Shown: one piece after another, positions 34,772-43,331 of the stretch
Numbering within the stretch: the stretch's first letter is position 1
How the letters are laid out: each line of letters begins with the position of its first letter
Assembly (NCBI GenBank): GCA_905233955.1
Contig: CAJOFQ010000014.1
Span: 1-51,273 of the forward strand
Direction of reading: 5' to 3'
Source: an uncultured Lachnospiraceae bacterium
GTDB lineage: Bacteria; Bacillota; Clostridia; Lachnospirales; Lachnospiraceae
Length of the DNA stretch: 51,273 nt
Position numbers and translations under genes: made by a program
Notes under the pieces: generated by a model
Databases searched by the model: none
What the model was told of the DNA's origin: nothing
The model's input: the letters and a program-made list of their open reading frames with translations, nothing else

Positions 34772-35856
34772 AATACAAGTATTGGATGGCGGCTGTCACA
34801 GGGATCGGAAATGCCACAAAGAGGAAATTGATCGAATATTTTGGGGGAGCAAGAGGGGTATATGAAGCGGATATTATTGCCATGATCCAATCAGGCCTTG
34901 TCAAGGAGGACATAGCAGAATATATAATGAGGCAAAAAGAGCTCTGGTCCTTAGAGGACGAATACGAAAAGTTTCTGGAAAATGAGATTGGTTTTTCAAC
35001 AATAGAGGACAGATCATATCCATCTTTGCTTCGTACCATCCATAATGCGCCATACGCCCTGTACTATAAGGGAACCCTTCCAGGTGCCAAAGAGACTCTT
35101 ATAGCAATGGTAGGAGCCAGAAAAGCTTCTGCATATGGAAAAACTATGGCTTATGAGATTGCAAAAGCCCTGTCTCGGGCAGGATATGGGATTGTATCAG
35201 GCATGGCACTTGGAATAGATGGAGAATCTCACAGAGGAGCCATTGATCAGGGCGGCAGGACATACGCTTTTCTGGGCTGTGGGGTGGATGTAATCTATCC
35301 GAGGAACCATGATAAGCTTTACCGGCAGATTATAGAAAACGGAGCCGTTATATCCGATTTTGCACCGCATACTACGCCGTTGCCTGAATATTTTCCTGTA
35401 CGCAACCGGCTTATAAGCGGTATTTCGAAAAAGACTCTTGTGATAGAAGCCAGAAAGAAAAGCGGATCGCTGATAACTGCCGATCTTGCTATGGAACAGG
35501 GCAGGGATGTGCTGGCATTACCGGGAAGGATATCTGATGTGATGAGTGAAGGAACTAACCAGCTCATTGCCCAGGGAGCCGGTATCATAACCGGTATAGA
35601 CGCGATTATAGCTGATCTTACTGATTTGGGAGGCCTGGAGAATATAGATGCCAAGGGCTGCAGTGCATATCAATTCAATCTTGAAAAAGATGAACTGTTA
35701 GTGTATAGTTGTTTCGATTTTTACTCTAAAGGACTGGAACAGGTTCAAATGGAATGCGGCATGGAGTTAGTGCCGCTTATGTCCATAGTTATAAGGCTTT
35801 GTGAGCTTGGTCTGATCCGGGAAACCTTCAGGAACCGATATATAAGATTGGGGTAA
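34768..35856 (+). CDS. dprA: DNA-processing protein DprA
   Basis: 362 residues. DprA binds incoming single-stranded DNA and loads RecA. The Rossmann-like core is evident as MVGARKASAYGKTMAYEIAKALSRAGYGIVSGMALGIDGESHRGAI, AFLGCGVDVIYPRNHDKLY, PHTTPLPEYFPVRNRLISGISKKTLVIEA, and GSLITADLAMEQGRDVLALPG. The last 60 residues look like the usual winged-helix tail. ATG 34768 overlaps the comM stop as ATGA; an in-frame ATG at 34753 is less likely because it lies upstream of the apparent ribosome binding site. It is followed by topA eight bases later. Confidence 0.95.
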   Translation: MKYKYWMAAVTGIGNATKRKLIEYFGGARGVYEADIIAMIQSGLVKEDIAEYIMRQKELWSLEDEYEKFLENEIGFSTIEDRSYPSLLRTIHNAPYALYYKGTLPGAKETLIAMVGARKASAYGKTMAYEIAKALSRAGYGIVSGMALGIDGESHRGAIDQGGRTYAFLGCGVDVIYPRNHDKLYRQIIENGAVISDFAPHTTPLPEYFPVRNRLISGISKKTLVIEARKKSGSLITADLAMEQGRDVLALPGRISDVMSEGTNQLIAQGAGIITGIDAIIADLTDLGGLENIDAKGCSAYQFNLEKDELLVYSCFDFYSKGLEQVQMECGMELVPLMSIVIRLCELGLIRETFRNRYIRLG

Positions 35857-35863
35857 TGATGAG

Positions 35864-37948
35864 ATGGCTAAGAATCTGGTGATTGTGGAGTCGCCGACTA
35901 AGGTTAAGACTATTCGTAAATTTTTAGGCAAGAATTATTCCGTAGAGGCTTCAAACGGACATGTCAGGGATCTGCCCAAGAGTCAGATGGGTGTGGATGT
36001 TGAGAATGATTTTGAACCAAAGTATATAACCATACGCGGAAAGGGTGATCTGCTGGCTTCTCTTCGCAAGGAAGTCAAAAAAGCAGACAAGGTATTTCTG
36101 GCAACTGACCCTGACCGTGAGGGTGAGGCTATATCGTGGCACCTTACCAAGGCTCTTAAGCTGGATGAAAAGGATTGCAAGCGTATTACTTTTAACGAGA
36201 TTACGAAGAATGCTGTCAAGGCTGGTCTTAAGAATCCCAGAAATATTGACATGGATCTTGTGGATGCGCAGCAGGCACGCCGTGTGCTTGACCGTGTAGT
36301 AGGTTATGAGATCAGCCCTGTTCTGTGGGCCAAGGTCAAGCGCGGACTCTCTGCAGGGCGAGTGCAGTCGGTTGCCCTTCGCATAATTGGAGACAGGGAG
36401 GAAGAAATAGATGCATTCATTCCTGAGGAGTACTATACCCTGGAGGCTATTCTGTGTGCAGAGGGTGAAAAAAAGCCTTTAATTGTCTCATTTTACGGTG
36501 ATTCACAGGGCAAGATCGAATTAAAGAATAAGGATGACGCACTTCGTATAATATCTGCCTGTGAGAACGAAGCCTTTAAGGTCGCTTCTATCAAGAGAGG
36601 TAAGCGCGAGAAGAAAAGTCCGCTTCCCTTTACTACATCCACGATGCAGCAGGAAGCCTCCAAGGCGCTTAATTTTTCAATCCAGAAAACAATGCGCATT
36701 GCCCAGCAGTTATATGAAGGCGTTGACATAGCCGGCCGCGGAACCATGGGTATTATTACCTATCTTAGAACTGATTCCACCAGGATTTCTGATGAAGCGG
36801 CAGCTAATACAAGGGAGTATATCGCCAGGGTTTTTTCCCAGGAGTATATAGGAGGGAAGCGTACCTCCTCTAACTCATCCTCTGTTAATGTACAGGATGC
36901 CCATGAAGCCATCAGGCCGGCGGATGTAACCCTTGTTCCTTCTGAGATCAAGGATTCACTTTCAAGAGATCAGTTCAGGCTTTATCAGCTTATTTGGCGC
37001 CGGTTTATGGCAAGTCAGATGAGCGCTGCCAGGTTTGAGACTATTTCTGTGAAGGTTTCGGCAGGAGAATACATTTTTACTGCCTCCGGCTCGACGCGGG
37101 TATTTGATGGATTTATGGCAGTATATGTCAATGCTGACGATGACGAAGAAAAAAACACCCTGTCCGCGTCCCTCGGCGAGGATAGTAAGCTTACGCTGGT
37201 GGACTTTGAAGATAAGCAGCATTTTACACAGGCTCCGCCTCACTATACTGAGGCGTCACTTGTACATACACTTGAAGAGCTTGGAATAGGAAGACCAAGT
37301 ACCTATTCACCCACTGTCACCACCATTATCAAGCGCCGTTATGTCACAAAAGAGGGCAGGAATCTATATATGACGGAGCTTGGGAGTGTTGTAAATGCCA
37401 TTATGAAGGAATCCTTTCCGGAGATAGTGGATCTTAATTTTACGGCAAAAATGGAAAGTGCCCTGGATGGAGTTGAAGAGGGCAAGGTTGAGTGGAAGAC
37501 AATTATCAGGGATTTTTATCCGAAGCTTGATTCTTCCGTAAAAAAAGCGGAAAAAAATCTGGAAAAGGTTCAGATTGAGGACGAAGTTACCGATGTAATC
37601 TGTGAGAACTGTGGCAGAAACATGGTTGTTAAGTATGGCCCTCACGGCAAGTTCCTTGCCTGTCCTGGTTTTCCGGATTGCCGTAATACCAAGCCTTACC
37701 TTGAAAAGATAGGTGTTTCCTGTCCTAAATGCGGCAAGGATATTGTAGCCAGAAAGACGAAAAAGGGCCGGGTATTCTACGGATGTGAAGATTATCCTGA
37801 ATGTGATTTTATGAGCTGGCCCAGGCCTGTAGCCGAAAAATGCCCAAGATGCGGTGGCTACATGGTACAGAAGGGCAAAAAGCAGGTATGTGCCAACAGG
37901 GAATGTGGTTATGTCCAGCAAGCGGAGGTGCAAAAGGATGAGCATTGA
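35864..37948 (+). CDS. topA: DNA topoisomerase I
   Basis: 694 residues, type IA topoisomerase relaxing negative supercoils. The Toprim domain opens with LVIVESPTKVKTIRKFLGKNYSVEASNGHVRDLP and has LATDPDREGEAISWHL for magnesium. The active-site tyrosine is Tyr300 in GIITYLRTDSTR. The C-terminus has three Cys4 zinc ribbons, starting CENCGRN, CPKCGKD and CPRCGGY. The gene overlaps codY by 11 bases. The dprA-topA order is conserved in Bacillus. Confidence 0.97.
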   Translation: MAKNLVIVESPTKVKTIRKFLGKNYSVEASNGHVRDLPKSQMGVDVENDFEPKYITIRGKGDLLASLRKEVKKADKVFLATDPDREGEAISWHLTKALKLDEKDCKRITFNEITKNAVKAGLKNPRNIDMDLVDAQQARRVLDRVVGYEISPVLWAKVKRGLSAGRVQSVALRIIGDREEEIDAFIPEEYYTLEAILCAEGEKKPLIVSFYGDSQGKIELKNKDDALRIISACENEAFKVASIKRGKREKKSPLPFTTSTMQQEASKALNFSIQKTMRIAQQLYEGVDIAGRGTMGIITYLRTDSTRISDEAAANTREYIARVFSQEYIGGKRTSSNSSSVNVQDAHEAIRPADVTLVPSEIKDSLSRDQFRLYQLIWRRFMASQMSAARFETISVKVSAGEYIFTASGSTRVFDGFMAVYVNADDDEEKNTLSASLGEDSKLTLVDFEDKQHFTQAPPHYTEASLVHTLEELGIGRPSTYSPTVTTIIKRRYVTKEGRNLYMTELGSVVNAIMKESFPEIVDLNFTAKMESALDGVEEGKVEWKTIIRDFYPKLDSSVKKAEKNLEKVQIEDEVTDVICENCGRNMVVKYGPHGKFLACPGFPDCRNTKPYLEKIGVSCPKCGKDIVARKTKKGRVFYGCEDYPECDFMSWPRPVAEKCPRCGGYMVQKGKKQVCANRECGYVQQAEVQKDEH

Positions 37949-38741
37949 ACTTCTGGACAAGACACGCAAAATAGGAAAACTGTTGCATAACAGCAGCTCT
38001 ACGAAGGTTGTTTTTAATGATATATGCCGTGTGCTGACTGAGACTATGTCATCAAGTGCCATGGTTATAAGCCGAAAGGGCAAGGTACTGGGACTTTCTC
38101 TTATGGAGGCTTCTTCGGATCAGGGCAGGTTAATAGAGACTCCGGTTGGAGGGTTTATAGACGAAGCTTTAAATGACAGATTGTTGTCTGTTCTTTCAAC
38201 TAATGAAAATGCTAATCCTGCCACACTGGGGTTTGATATTGATCCTAAAAGCGGATGTGCTCTGATAGTTGCCCCAATTGACATTTCGGATAAGCGGCTG
38301 GGAACTCTGCTTGTATTCAGATACGGGGATGTATTTGATATTGATGACATAATTCTGTGTGAATATACAGTCACAGTTGTAGGGTTGGAGATGACCCGTT
38401 CCGTAAATGAAGAAACCGCCGAGGATGAGAGGCGAAAACAGGTTGTAAAATCTGCTATAAGTGCGCTCACATATTCTGAACAGGAGGCTATGATACATGT
38501 CTTCGATGCGTTAGACGGTACTGAAGGTATTTTGGTCGCTTCGAGGATAGCTGATGCGGCAGGCGTCGCCCGTTCAGTTATTGTAAATGCCTTGCGCAAG
38601 TTCGAAAGCGCAGGCGTTATAGAGTCAAGATCTTCAGGGATGAAGGGAACATACATAAGGGTATGCAATGAAATCGTTCTGGACGAGATAGAGTCATTGA
38701 AACATACCAGGGGTGCTTTGGGCAGTGATGGTGTAAGGTAA
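37938..38741 (+). CDS. codY: GTP- and branched-chain amino acid-responsive repressor CodY
   Basis: 267 residues. Residues 1-150 form the GAF-type ligand domain, beginning MSIELLDKTRKIGKLLHNSS; residues about 195-245 form the winged helix, with VASRIADAAGVARSVIVNALRKFESAGVIESRSSGMKGTYIRV nearly identical to the Bacillus consensus. CodY represses nutrient-scavenging, motility and other genes when isoleucine or valine and GTP are high. The frame opens earlier, but ATG 37938 (GGAGG upstream) fits the family start and lies inside the topA 3' end. It lies directly before the flagellar operon; I did not find a clear CodY box in the adjacent gap. Confidence 0.96.
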   Translation: MSIELLDKTRKIGKLLHNSSSTKVVFNDICRVLTETMSSSAMVISRKGKVLGLSLMEASSDQGRLIETPVGGFIDEALNDRLLSVLSTNENANPATLGFDIDPKSGCALIVAPIDISDKRLGTLLVFRYGDVFDIDDIILCEYTVTVVGLEMTRSVNEETAEDERRKQVVKSAISALTYSEQEAMIHVFDALDGTEGILVASRIADAAGVARSVIVNALRKFESAGVIESRSSGMKGTYIRVCNEIVLDEIESLKHTRGALGSDGVR

Positions 38742-38781
38742 TTGTTGGGCGTTGGAGCATCTTTCTATAACTGTAATGTAC

Positions 38782-38827
38782 AAAAAGGCAAGGGATTGCG
38801 CATTAAGTGTGGTCTGTTGCCTTTTTT
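38782..38827 (+). terminator. Intrinsic terminator after codY
   Basis: AAAAAGGCAA (38782-38791) pairs with TTGCCTTTTT (38817-38826), ten Watson-Crick pairs, 25-base loop. The arm itself ends in a run of six T. Confidence 0.6.
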
Positions 38828-38891
38828 CTTGCATTGGCCCCGACATATAGTGTCAGGCTATGAGAAAATCCACAATATGATGTAAAAAAGC

Positions 38892-38919
38892 TTGCGTTTT
38901 TTCGGCATTTGTTTATAAT
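38892..38919 (+). promoter_or_regulatory. Predicted vegetative promoter of the flagellar operon
   Basis: TTGCGT (38892-38897) and TATAAT (38914-38919), 16-base spacer, 41 bases upstream of flgB. A second TATAAT sits at 38936-38941 without a good -35 box. No sigma-28 pattern was seen. Confidence 0.55.
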
Positions 38920-38960
38920 AGAATGATACAAGAGATATAATACTGACATGGAGGATTGGA

Positions 38961-39494
38961 ATGATCACTTCTAATGCATTTGATTATATTAATTTGTTGG
39001 ACACTGCGGCGGATGCCTCCGTCAAGCGTTCTACTATCCTTGCTAATAACCTTGCCAATGCTGATACTCCTAATTACAAGCGCAAGGACATGGATTTTTC
39101 CAAGACTCTTATGGACGAGATTACAAGGCTTGCGTCACAGAATGCCAAGGATGAAACCAGGGAGAAGATGTATTTTCCCCGTACCTATGGATTGCAGTAT
39201 GGCGTGACATACGGCAGCCTGCCTAATTACGCTGAGGTTCCATCTGAAGCAGATCTTTCCGAGTTGGAGGAGCTTGACAAGGACAATGTAGGTAATCTGG
39301 TTCATGGGATAGATACTACACAGCTGCGTCCTAAGATATATACGGAGTATGAGGGTCTGTCCTACAGAATTGACAAGAACAATGTTGACCCTGACACCGA
39401 GAATGTGGAGCTTGCTTCCGAACAGATCAAGTATCAGGTTCTGACATCGTCTATTATTCAGGATTTTCAGCAGATGAAGTCTGTTTTGACATAG
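38961..39494 (+). CDS. flgB: Flagellar proximal rod protein FlgB
   Basis: 177 residues. It builds the proximal rod between the MS ring and distal rod. The rod-family signature is RSTILANNLANADTPNYKRKDMDF near the N-terminus, and the C-terminal ELASEQIKYQVLTSSIIQDFQQMKSVL helix pairs with it in the rod. It is longer than the usual 130 or so residues because of an insert of about 45 residues (roughly 60-110) rich in acidic residues and tyrosines. GGAGG precedes the ATG. Confidence 0.95.
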   Translation: MITSNAFDYINLLDTAADASVKRSTILANNLANADTPNYKRKDMDFSKTLMDEITRLASQNAKDETREKMYFPRTYGLQYGVTYGSLPNYAEVPSEADLSELEELDKDNVGNLVHGIDTTQLRPKIYTEYEGLSYRIDKNNVDPDTENVELASEQIKYQVLTSSIIQDFQQMKSVLT

Positions 39495-39566
39495 TATTTT
39501 TAACATTGGAATTTTATTTCCGGTTTGCGTGTTAGTGCTTAGATAACAGGTGTGTGGAGGGATAAT

Positions 39567-40049
39567 ATGGGTCTATTTCAATCTTTTGATATATGCGCTT
39601 CAGGCATGACAGCCCAGCGCTTCAGAATGGATGTTATTTCCGAGAATTTGGCTAATATCAATACTACCAGAACTGCGGAGACTGGTGAGCCATATACCAG
39701 GAAGCTGGTTCAGTTCCAGGAGAAGCGCCTTAACCCCAACTATTACAAACAGAAGGATCTGGAGGTTACTTCCTTTGCCGATCATCTGGACAGCTACCTT
39801 CGCTCGTACCATGGTAATGGTGTGAGGGTCCGCAAGGTCTATAATGATCATGAGACTGACTATGTGGTGGACTATGATCCGTCACATCCCGATGCAGATG
39901 AGAATGGTTATGTGACTTATCCTAATGTCAATACAGTAACGGAGATGACTAACCTGGTGGATGCATCCCGAAGCTATCAGGCTAATGTCACGGCTTTTAA
40001 TTCCATGAAGCAGATTGCCACCCAGGGTATCAGTATTGGACAGGCATAA
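39567..40049 (+). CDS. flgC: Flagellar proximal rod protein FlgC
   Basis: 160 residues. The N-terminal signature MTAQRFRMDVISENLANINTTRTAETGEPYTRKLVQFQE and the C-terminal NTVTEMTNLVDASRSYQANVTAFNSMKQIA form the paired rod helices, and VDYDPSHPDADENGYVTYPNVN is the FlgC-specific segment. The frame opens at a GTG at 39552, but GTGGAGGG there is the ribosome binding site for ATG 39567. Confidence 0.96.
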   Translation: MGLFQSFDICASGMTAQRFRMDVISENLANINTTRTAETGEPYTRKLVQFQEKRLNPNYYKQKDLEVTSFADHLDSYLRSYHGNGVRVRKVYNDHETDYVVDYDPSHPDADENGYVTYPNVNTVTEMTNLVDASRSYQANVTAFNSMKQIATQGISIGQA

Positions 40050-40102
40050 GGGCAGTCTTGCATAGGGTTTATGATTTTTACTTGACATGAGAGGGATAAT
40101 TT

Positions 40103-40444
40103 ATGGAATCCATGTTAGATATTTACGGACTTGGCAATGCATATAAGGCAGCTCCTCAGAAGCCGGCTATATATCCTGATCCTGTAGCTGAGCTTCCTTC
40201 ACCGGAGAATGAGGAGGACAGCTTTCAGTCGATTTTAGATGCTGCAATGGGTTTGGTTAAGGAGACTAATTCCCTTCAGAATCAGCGTCAGAATGAGGTT
40301 ATACGGTTTGAATTGGGGCTTTCTGACAATACGCATGATCTGATGGTGGCGCAGCAGAAGGCTGCCGTTGCGCTTCAGTACACGGCTGCTGTAAGGGATA
40401 GATTTATCGAAGGCTATAATACTTTGATGCAGATTCAGGTGTGA
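40103..40444 (+). CDS. fliE: Flagellar hook-basal body protein FliE
   Basis: 113 residues. It joins the MS ring to the rod. The C-terminal half has the family's helical pattern: FQSILDAAMGLVKETNSLQNQRQNEVIRFELGLSDNTHDLMVAQQKAAVALQYTAAVRDRFIEGYNTLMQIQV. The first 30 residues are proline-rich and less conserved. A 106-base gap rich in G and T follows it, with GCGGTA (40452-40457) and TACCGC (40480-40485) able to pair. Confidence 0.94.
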   Translation: MESMLDIYGLGNAYKAAPQKPAIYPDPVAELPSPENEEDSFQSILDAAMGLVKETNSLQNQRQNEVIRFELGLSDNTHDLMVAQQKAAVALQYTAAVRDRFIEGYNTLMQIQV

Positions 40445-40550
40445 TTATTTGGCGGTATCGCTTTGTGTGGGGCGTGTTTTACCGCATTGTGTGTGATGGT
40501 GTTTGTGTGTTGTAGATCGTGATTGGTGCATGTTTTAGAAGGAGGAGACA

Positions 40551-42260
40551 ATGCCCGAGAGAGTACAACAGACGGCACTAGGTATTGTTGCCCGTATCCA
40601 GGGTTTCTGGACAGGGCTTTCTGTGCGTCAGCGGGTTATGTTAATTAGCTCTGCTGCGGTAGTTCTTGTAGCAGTCGGGATTCTGATTTTTTCCATGACC
40701 AGACCCCACATGATTGACATAGTGACTGCTAAGGATGCTACTGAAGCCAAGTCTATACAGGATCTTTTCTCTTCCGAAGGGATTACATATAGTGTCAGCA
40801 AGGATGGTCTTACCTATTCCATCAATGAGAAGGATGAGGCTGCAGCCAGCATAGCACTCGGAACAAATGGCATACCCTCCAAGGGATATGACATTTCTGA
40901 TGTTATTGATGGAAGCTTTTCAACCACTGAAGCTGACAAGAAAAAAAGATACCAGGTCTATTTAGAGGACAAGTTTGCTACACAGCTTAAGTCCCTTTCT
41001 AATGTCAAGGATGCTGAGGTTACTTTATCTATTCCGGACGATGACGGAACCTTGATAGCCGATACCAAGGAATCATATGCTAATGTAATTCTCAAGCTTT
41101 CAGGTGATATGGATGCCAAGACGGCTGCCGGTATAGCTAAGTACATAGCTACGGGGTTAGGCAACGATACCACTGACAATATTACTATCATCGATTCTGA
41201 GGGCAGTTCCATATTTATCGGCGGTGAAGATACCATAGATGTCATATGGGAAGAGGACGAAGAGGATGTCGCCGATGAACAGACTCTTGAGACTATGGCG
41301 ATGGAACGCAATGAGCGTATTCGCCGTGACCGTGAAAAGACTTTAATGCAGCAGGTCAAGCAGGCTTTTTCAAGCAACAACAATGGCAGAGCTATGTTTG
41401 ATAATGTTGAAGTAAGTCTCAACTTGAGTATGGACTTCGACAATAAAAGCTCCGTTGACTATCACTATTATCAGGACAATACGGACAAGACCGAGGGATA
41501 CCTTGATAGTACCACAGTTCGTACATCCTCCACTACCGGAGGTATGGCAGGAACGCCCGGTACAGACTCTAATGATGATGAGACATATGTTATTGAGGAT
41601 GATACTACCGGCAGTTCGTCTTCTTCCTCCACAGAGACCAAATATCTTCCCAGCGAGACTATAACTACTACAGATGGTTCGCTTGGTAAGGTGGACTATG
41701 AGAATTCATCGGTTACGGTTGTAGCATATAATAACCTTATCTACAACGAAGAAAGGATGCAGGCTGCGGGACTTCTGGAGGGAACTACATTTGAACAGTT
41801 CGTTGAGGAGAACAATTCACAGCAGCCAATAGATGTTGATGAAAACCTCATTACGGCTGTTTCTAATGCCACAAGTATCCCTGTTGAGAGGGTCAGCGTG
41901 GTAGCTTACAGTGTTCCGATGTTCCAGTATGCTGAGGACGGACGGAATATTACTGATTATCTGCAGATTGCCCTTGCAATTCTCATCTTCCTGCTGCTTG
42001 GCTTTGTAGTATTCATGACCTTGAGGCGTGAGCGTGAGGAGGAGATCGCAGAAGAGGTTACGGTTGAAGATCTGCTTGAGGCTCAGGCACAGCTTGAAGA
42101 AGAGGGCGAGGTATCAGAGGAAGCCAACGAGCAGACTCTTGATGATATCGCTTATTCAGATAAGACAGAAGCCAGAGTTGTTATTGAGAAATTCGTTGAT
42201 GAGAAGCCTGAGGCTGCTGCAGCACTTCTGCGCAACTGGCTCAACGAGGACTGGGGATAA
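40551..42260 (+). CDS. fliF: Flagellar MS-ring protein FliF
   Basis: 569 residues. Membrane helices lie at about 29-49 and 462-484, flanking the periplasmic ring-building domains. FIFSMTRPHMIDIVTAKDATEAKSIQDLFSSEGI-type sequence opens RBM1, and the YLEDKFATQLKSLSNVKDAEVTLSIPDDDGTLIADTKESYANVILKL block is the YscJ/FliF signature. The C-terminal tail ARVVIEKFVDEKPEAAAALLRNWLNEDWG is the FliG-binding peptide. A Ser/Thr-rich low-complexity segment lies at about 330-370. GGAGGAG precedes the ATG. Confidence 0.96.
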   Translation: MPERVQQTALGIVARIQGFWTGLSVRQRVMLISSAAVVLVAVGILIFSMTRPHMIDIVTAKDATEAKSIQDLFSSEGITYSVSKDGLTYSINEKDEAAASIALGTNGIPSKGYDISDVIDGSFSTTEADKKKRYQVYLEDKFATQLKSLSNVKDAEVTLSIPDDDGTLIADTKESYANVILKLSGDMDAKTAAGIAKYIATGLGNDTTDNITIIDSEGSSIFIGGEDTIDVIWEEDEEDVADEQTLETMAMERNERIRRDREKTLMQQVKQAFSSNNNGRAMFDNVEVSLNLSMDFDNKSSVDYHYYQDNTDKTEGYLDSTTVRTSSTTGGMAGTPGTDSNDDETYVIEDDTTGSSSSSSTETKYLPSETITTTDGSLGKVDYENSSVTVVAYNNLIYNEERMQAAGLLEGTTFEQFVEENNSQQPIDVDENLITAVSNATSIPVERVSVVAYSVPMFQYAEDGRNITDYLQIALAILIFLLLGFVVFMTLRREREEEIAEEVTVEDLLEAQAQLEEEGEVSEEANEQTLDDIAYSDKTEARVVIEKFVDEKPEAAAALLRNWLNEDWG

Positions 42261-42278
42261 AAACAAGGAGTTTAGGCT

Positions 42279-43331
42279 ATGGCTGATTTTGCAATGGCTC
42301 CCGATCCCGATTACACCCCAAGTGAGGTTATTGAGGGATATTCAGGAGTACAAAAGGCTGCGGTTCTGTTGATCACATTAGGACCCGAGAAGTCGGCAGA
42401 CATTTTCAAACATCTTAAAGAAGACGAGATAGAAGAGCTGACTCTGGAGATCGCAAATACCAGGAGTATTTCTCCTGAGGTCAAGGATGCTGTTGTTGAT
42501 GAATTCTATCAGGTTTGTCTGGCTCAGCAGTATATTGCGGAGGGTGGTATTGGTTATGCCAAGGAGCTGCTGGAAAAGGCTCTTGGCAATGAGCAGGCCC
42601 AGAATGTCATTACCAAGCTTACTGCCTCTCTTCAGGTAAGGCCATTTGAGTTTATCCGCAAGACTGAGCCATCTCAGGTATTAAACTTTATCCAGGACGA
42701 GCACCCCCAGACTATTGCTATGATCCTTTCGTATCTTTCTGCAACCCAGGCGTCTATGATCATTGGTGCTCTTGATCCAGAGAAACAGGCTGATGTGGCA
42801 AAGCGTATTGCCTTGATGGATCGTACTTCACCAGAGGTGATCAAGGAGGTTGAGAGGGTTTTGGAGAGGAAGCTGTCCTCACTTATCAATCAGGATTATA
42901 CCTCAGCAGGCGGAGTGGATGCAGTAGTTGCCATCCTTAACGCCGTGGATCGCGGAACAGAGAAGCGTATCATGGAGACTCTGGAGATCGAAGAGCCGGA
43001 GCTTTCCGAAGAGATCCGCAAGAAGATGTTCGTATTCGAGGATATCCTGCTTTTGGACGACCGCTCCATTCAGAGAGTATTGCGGGATGTAGAGAACAGC
43101 GATTTGTCAATCGCTTTGAAGGGCTCCAACGAAGAGGTTCAGGGTGCAGTATTGAAGAATATGTCATCCCGTCTGGCTTCAATGATCAAGGAGGATATGG
43201 AGTTCATGGGTCCTGTGCGTATGAAGGATGTAGAGGAAGCCCAGCAGAAGATAGTTGGTATTATCCGAAAGCTCGAAGACGCATCCGAGATCGTAATTTC
43301 CAGAGGCGGAGGTGACGATCTGGTTGTATAG
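42279..43331 (+). CDS. fliG: Flagellar motor switch protein FliG
   Basis: 350 residues. It couples torque from MotA to the rotor. VQKAAVLLITLGPEKSADIFKHLKEDEIEELTLEIA is the FliF-binding N-terminal domain, HPQTIAMILSYLSATQASMIIGALDPEKQADVAKRIALMD the middle armadillo domain with its EHPQ-type motif (here DEHPQ), and MFVFEDILLLDDRSIQRVLRDVENSDLSIALKGS the C-terminal torque domain with charged residues that meet MotA. It overlaps fliH by eight bases. Confidence 0.97.
   Translation: MADFAMAPDPDYTPSEVIEGYSGVQKAAVLLITLGPEKSADIFKHLKEDEIEELTLEIANTRSISPEVKDAVVDEFYQVCLAQQYIAEGGIGYAKELLEKALGNEQAQNVITKLTASLQVRPFEFIRKTEPSQVLNFIQDEHPQTIAMILSYLSATQASMIIGALDPEKQADVAKRIALMDRTSPEVIKEVERVLERKLSSLINQDYTSAGGVDAVVAILNAVDRGTEKRIMETLEIEEPELSEEIRKKMFVFEDILLLDDRSIQRVLRDVENSDLSIALKGSNEEVQGAVLKNMSSRLASMIKEDMEFMGPVRMKDVEEAQQKIVGIIRKLEDASEIVISRGGGDDLVV

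Noticed and set aside
37364-38083. 239-codon minus-strand frame opposite topA and codY
   Set aside because: It lies opposite two certain genes, no ribosome binding site is evident, and the translation resembles no protein I know.
38742-38960. CodY or sigma-28 sites before flgB
   Set aside because: No AATTTTCWGAAAATT-like box and no TAAA-N15-GCCGATAA pattern could be made out by eye; the vegetative promoter explains the region better.
43312-43323. GTG 43312 as fliH start
   Set aside because: It is inside the apparent ribosome binding site GGAGGTGA; TTG 43324 is correctly spaced.
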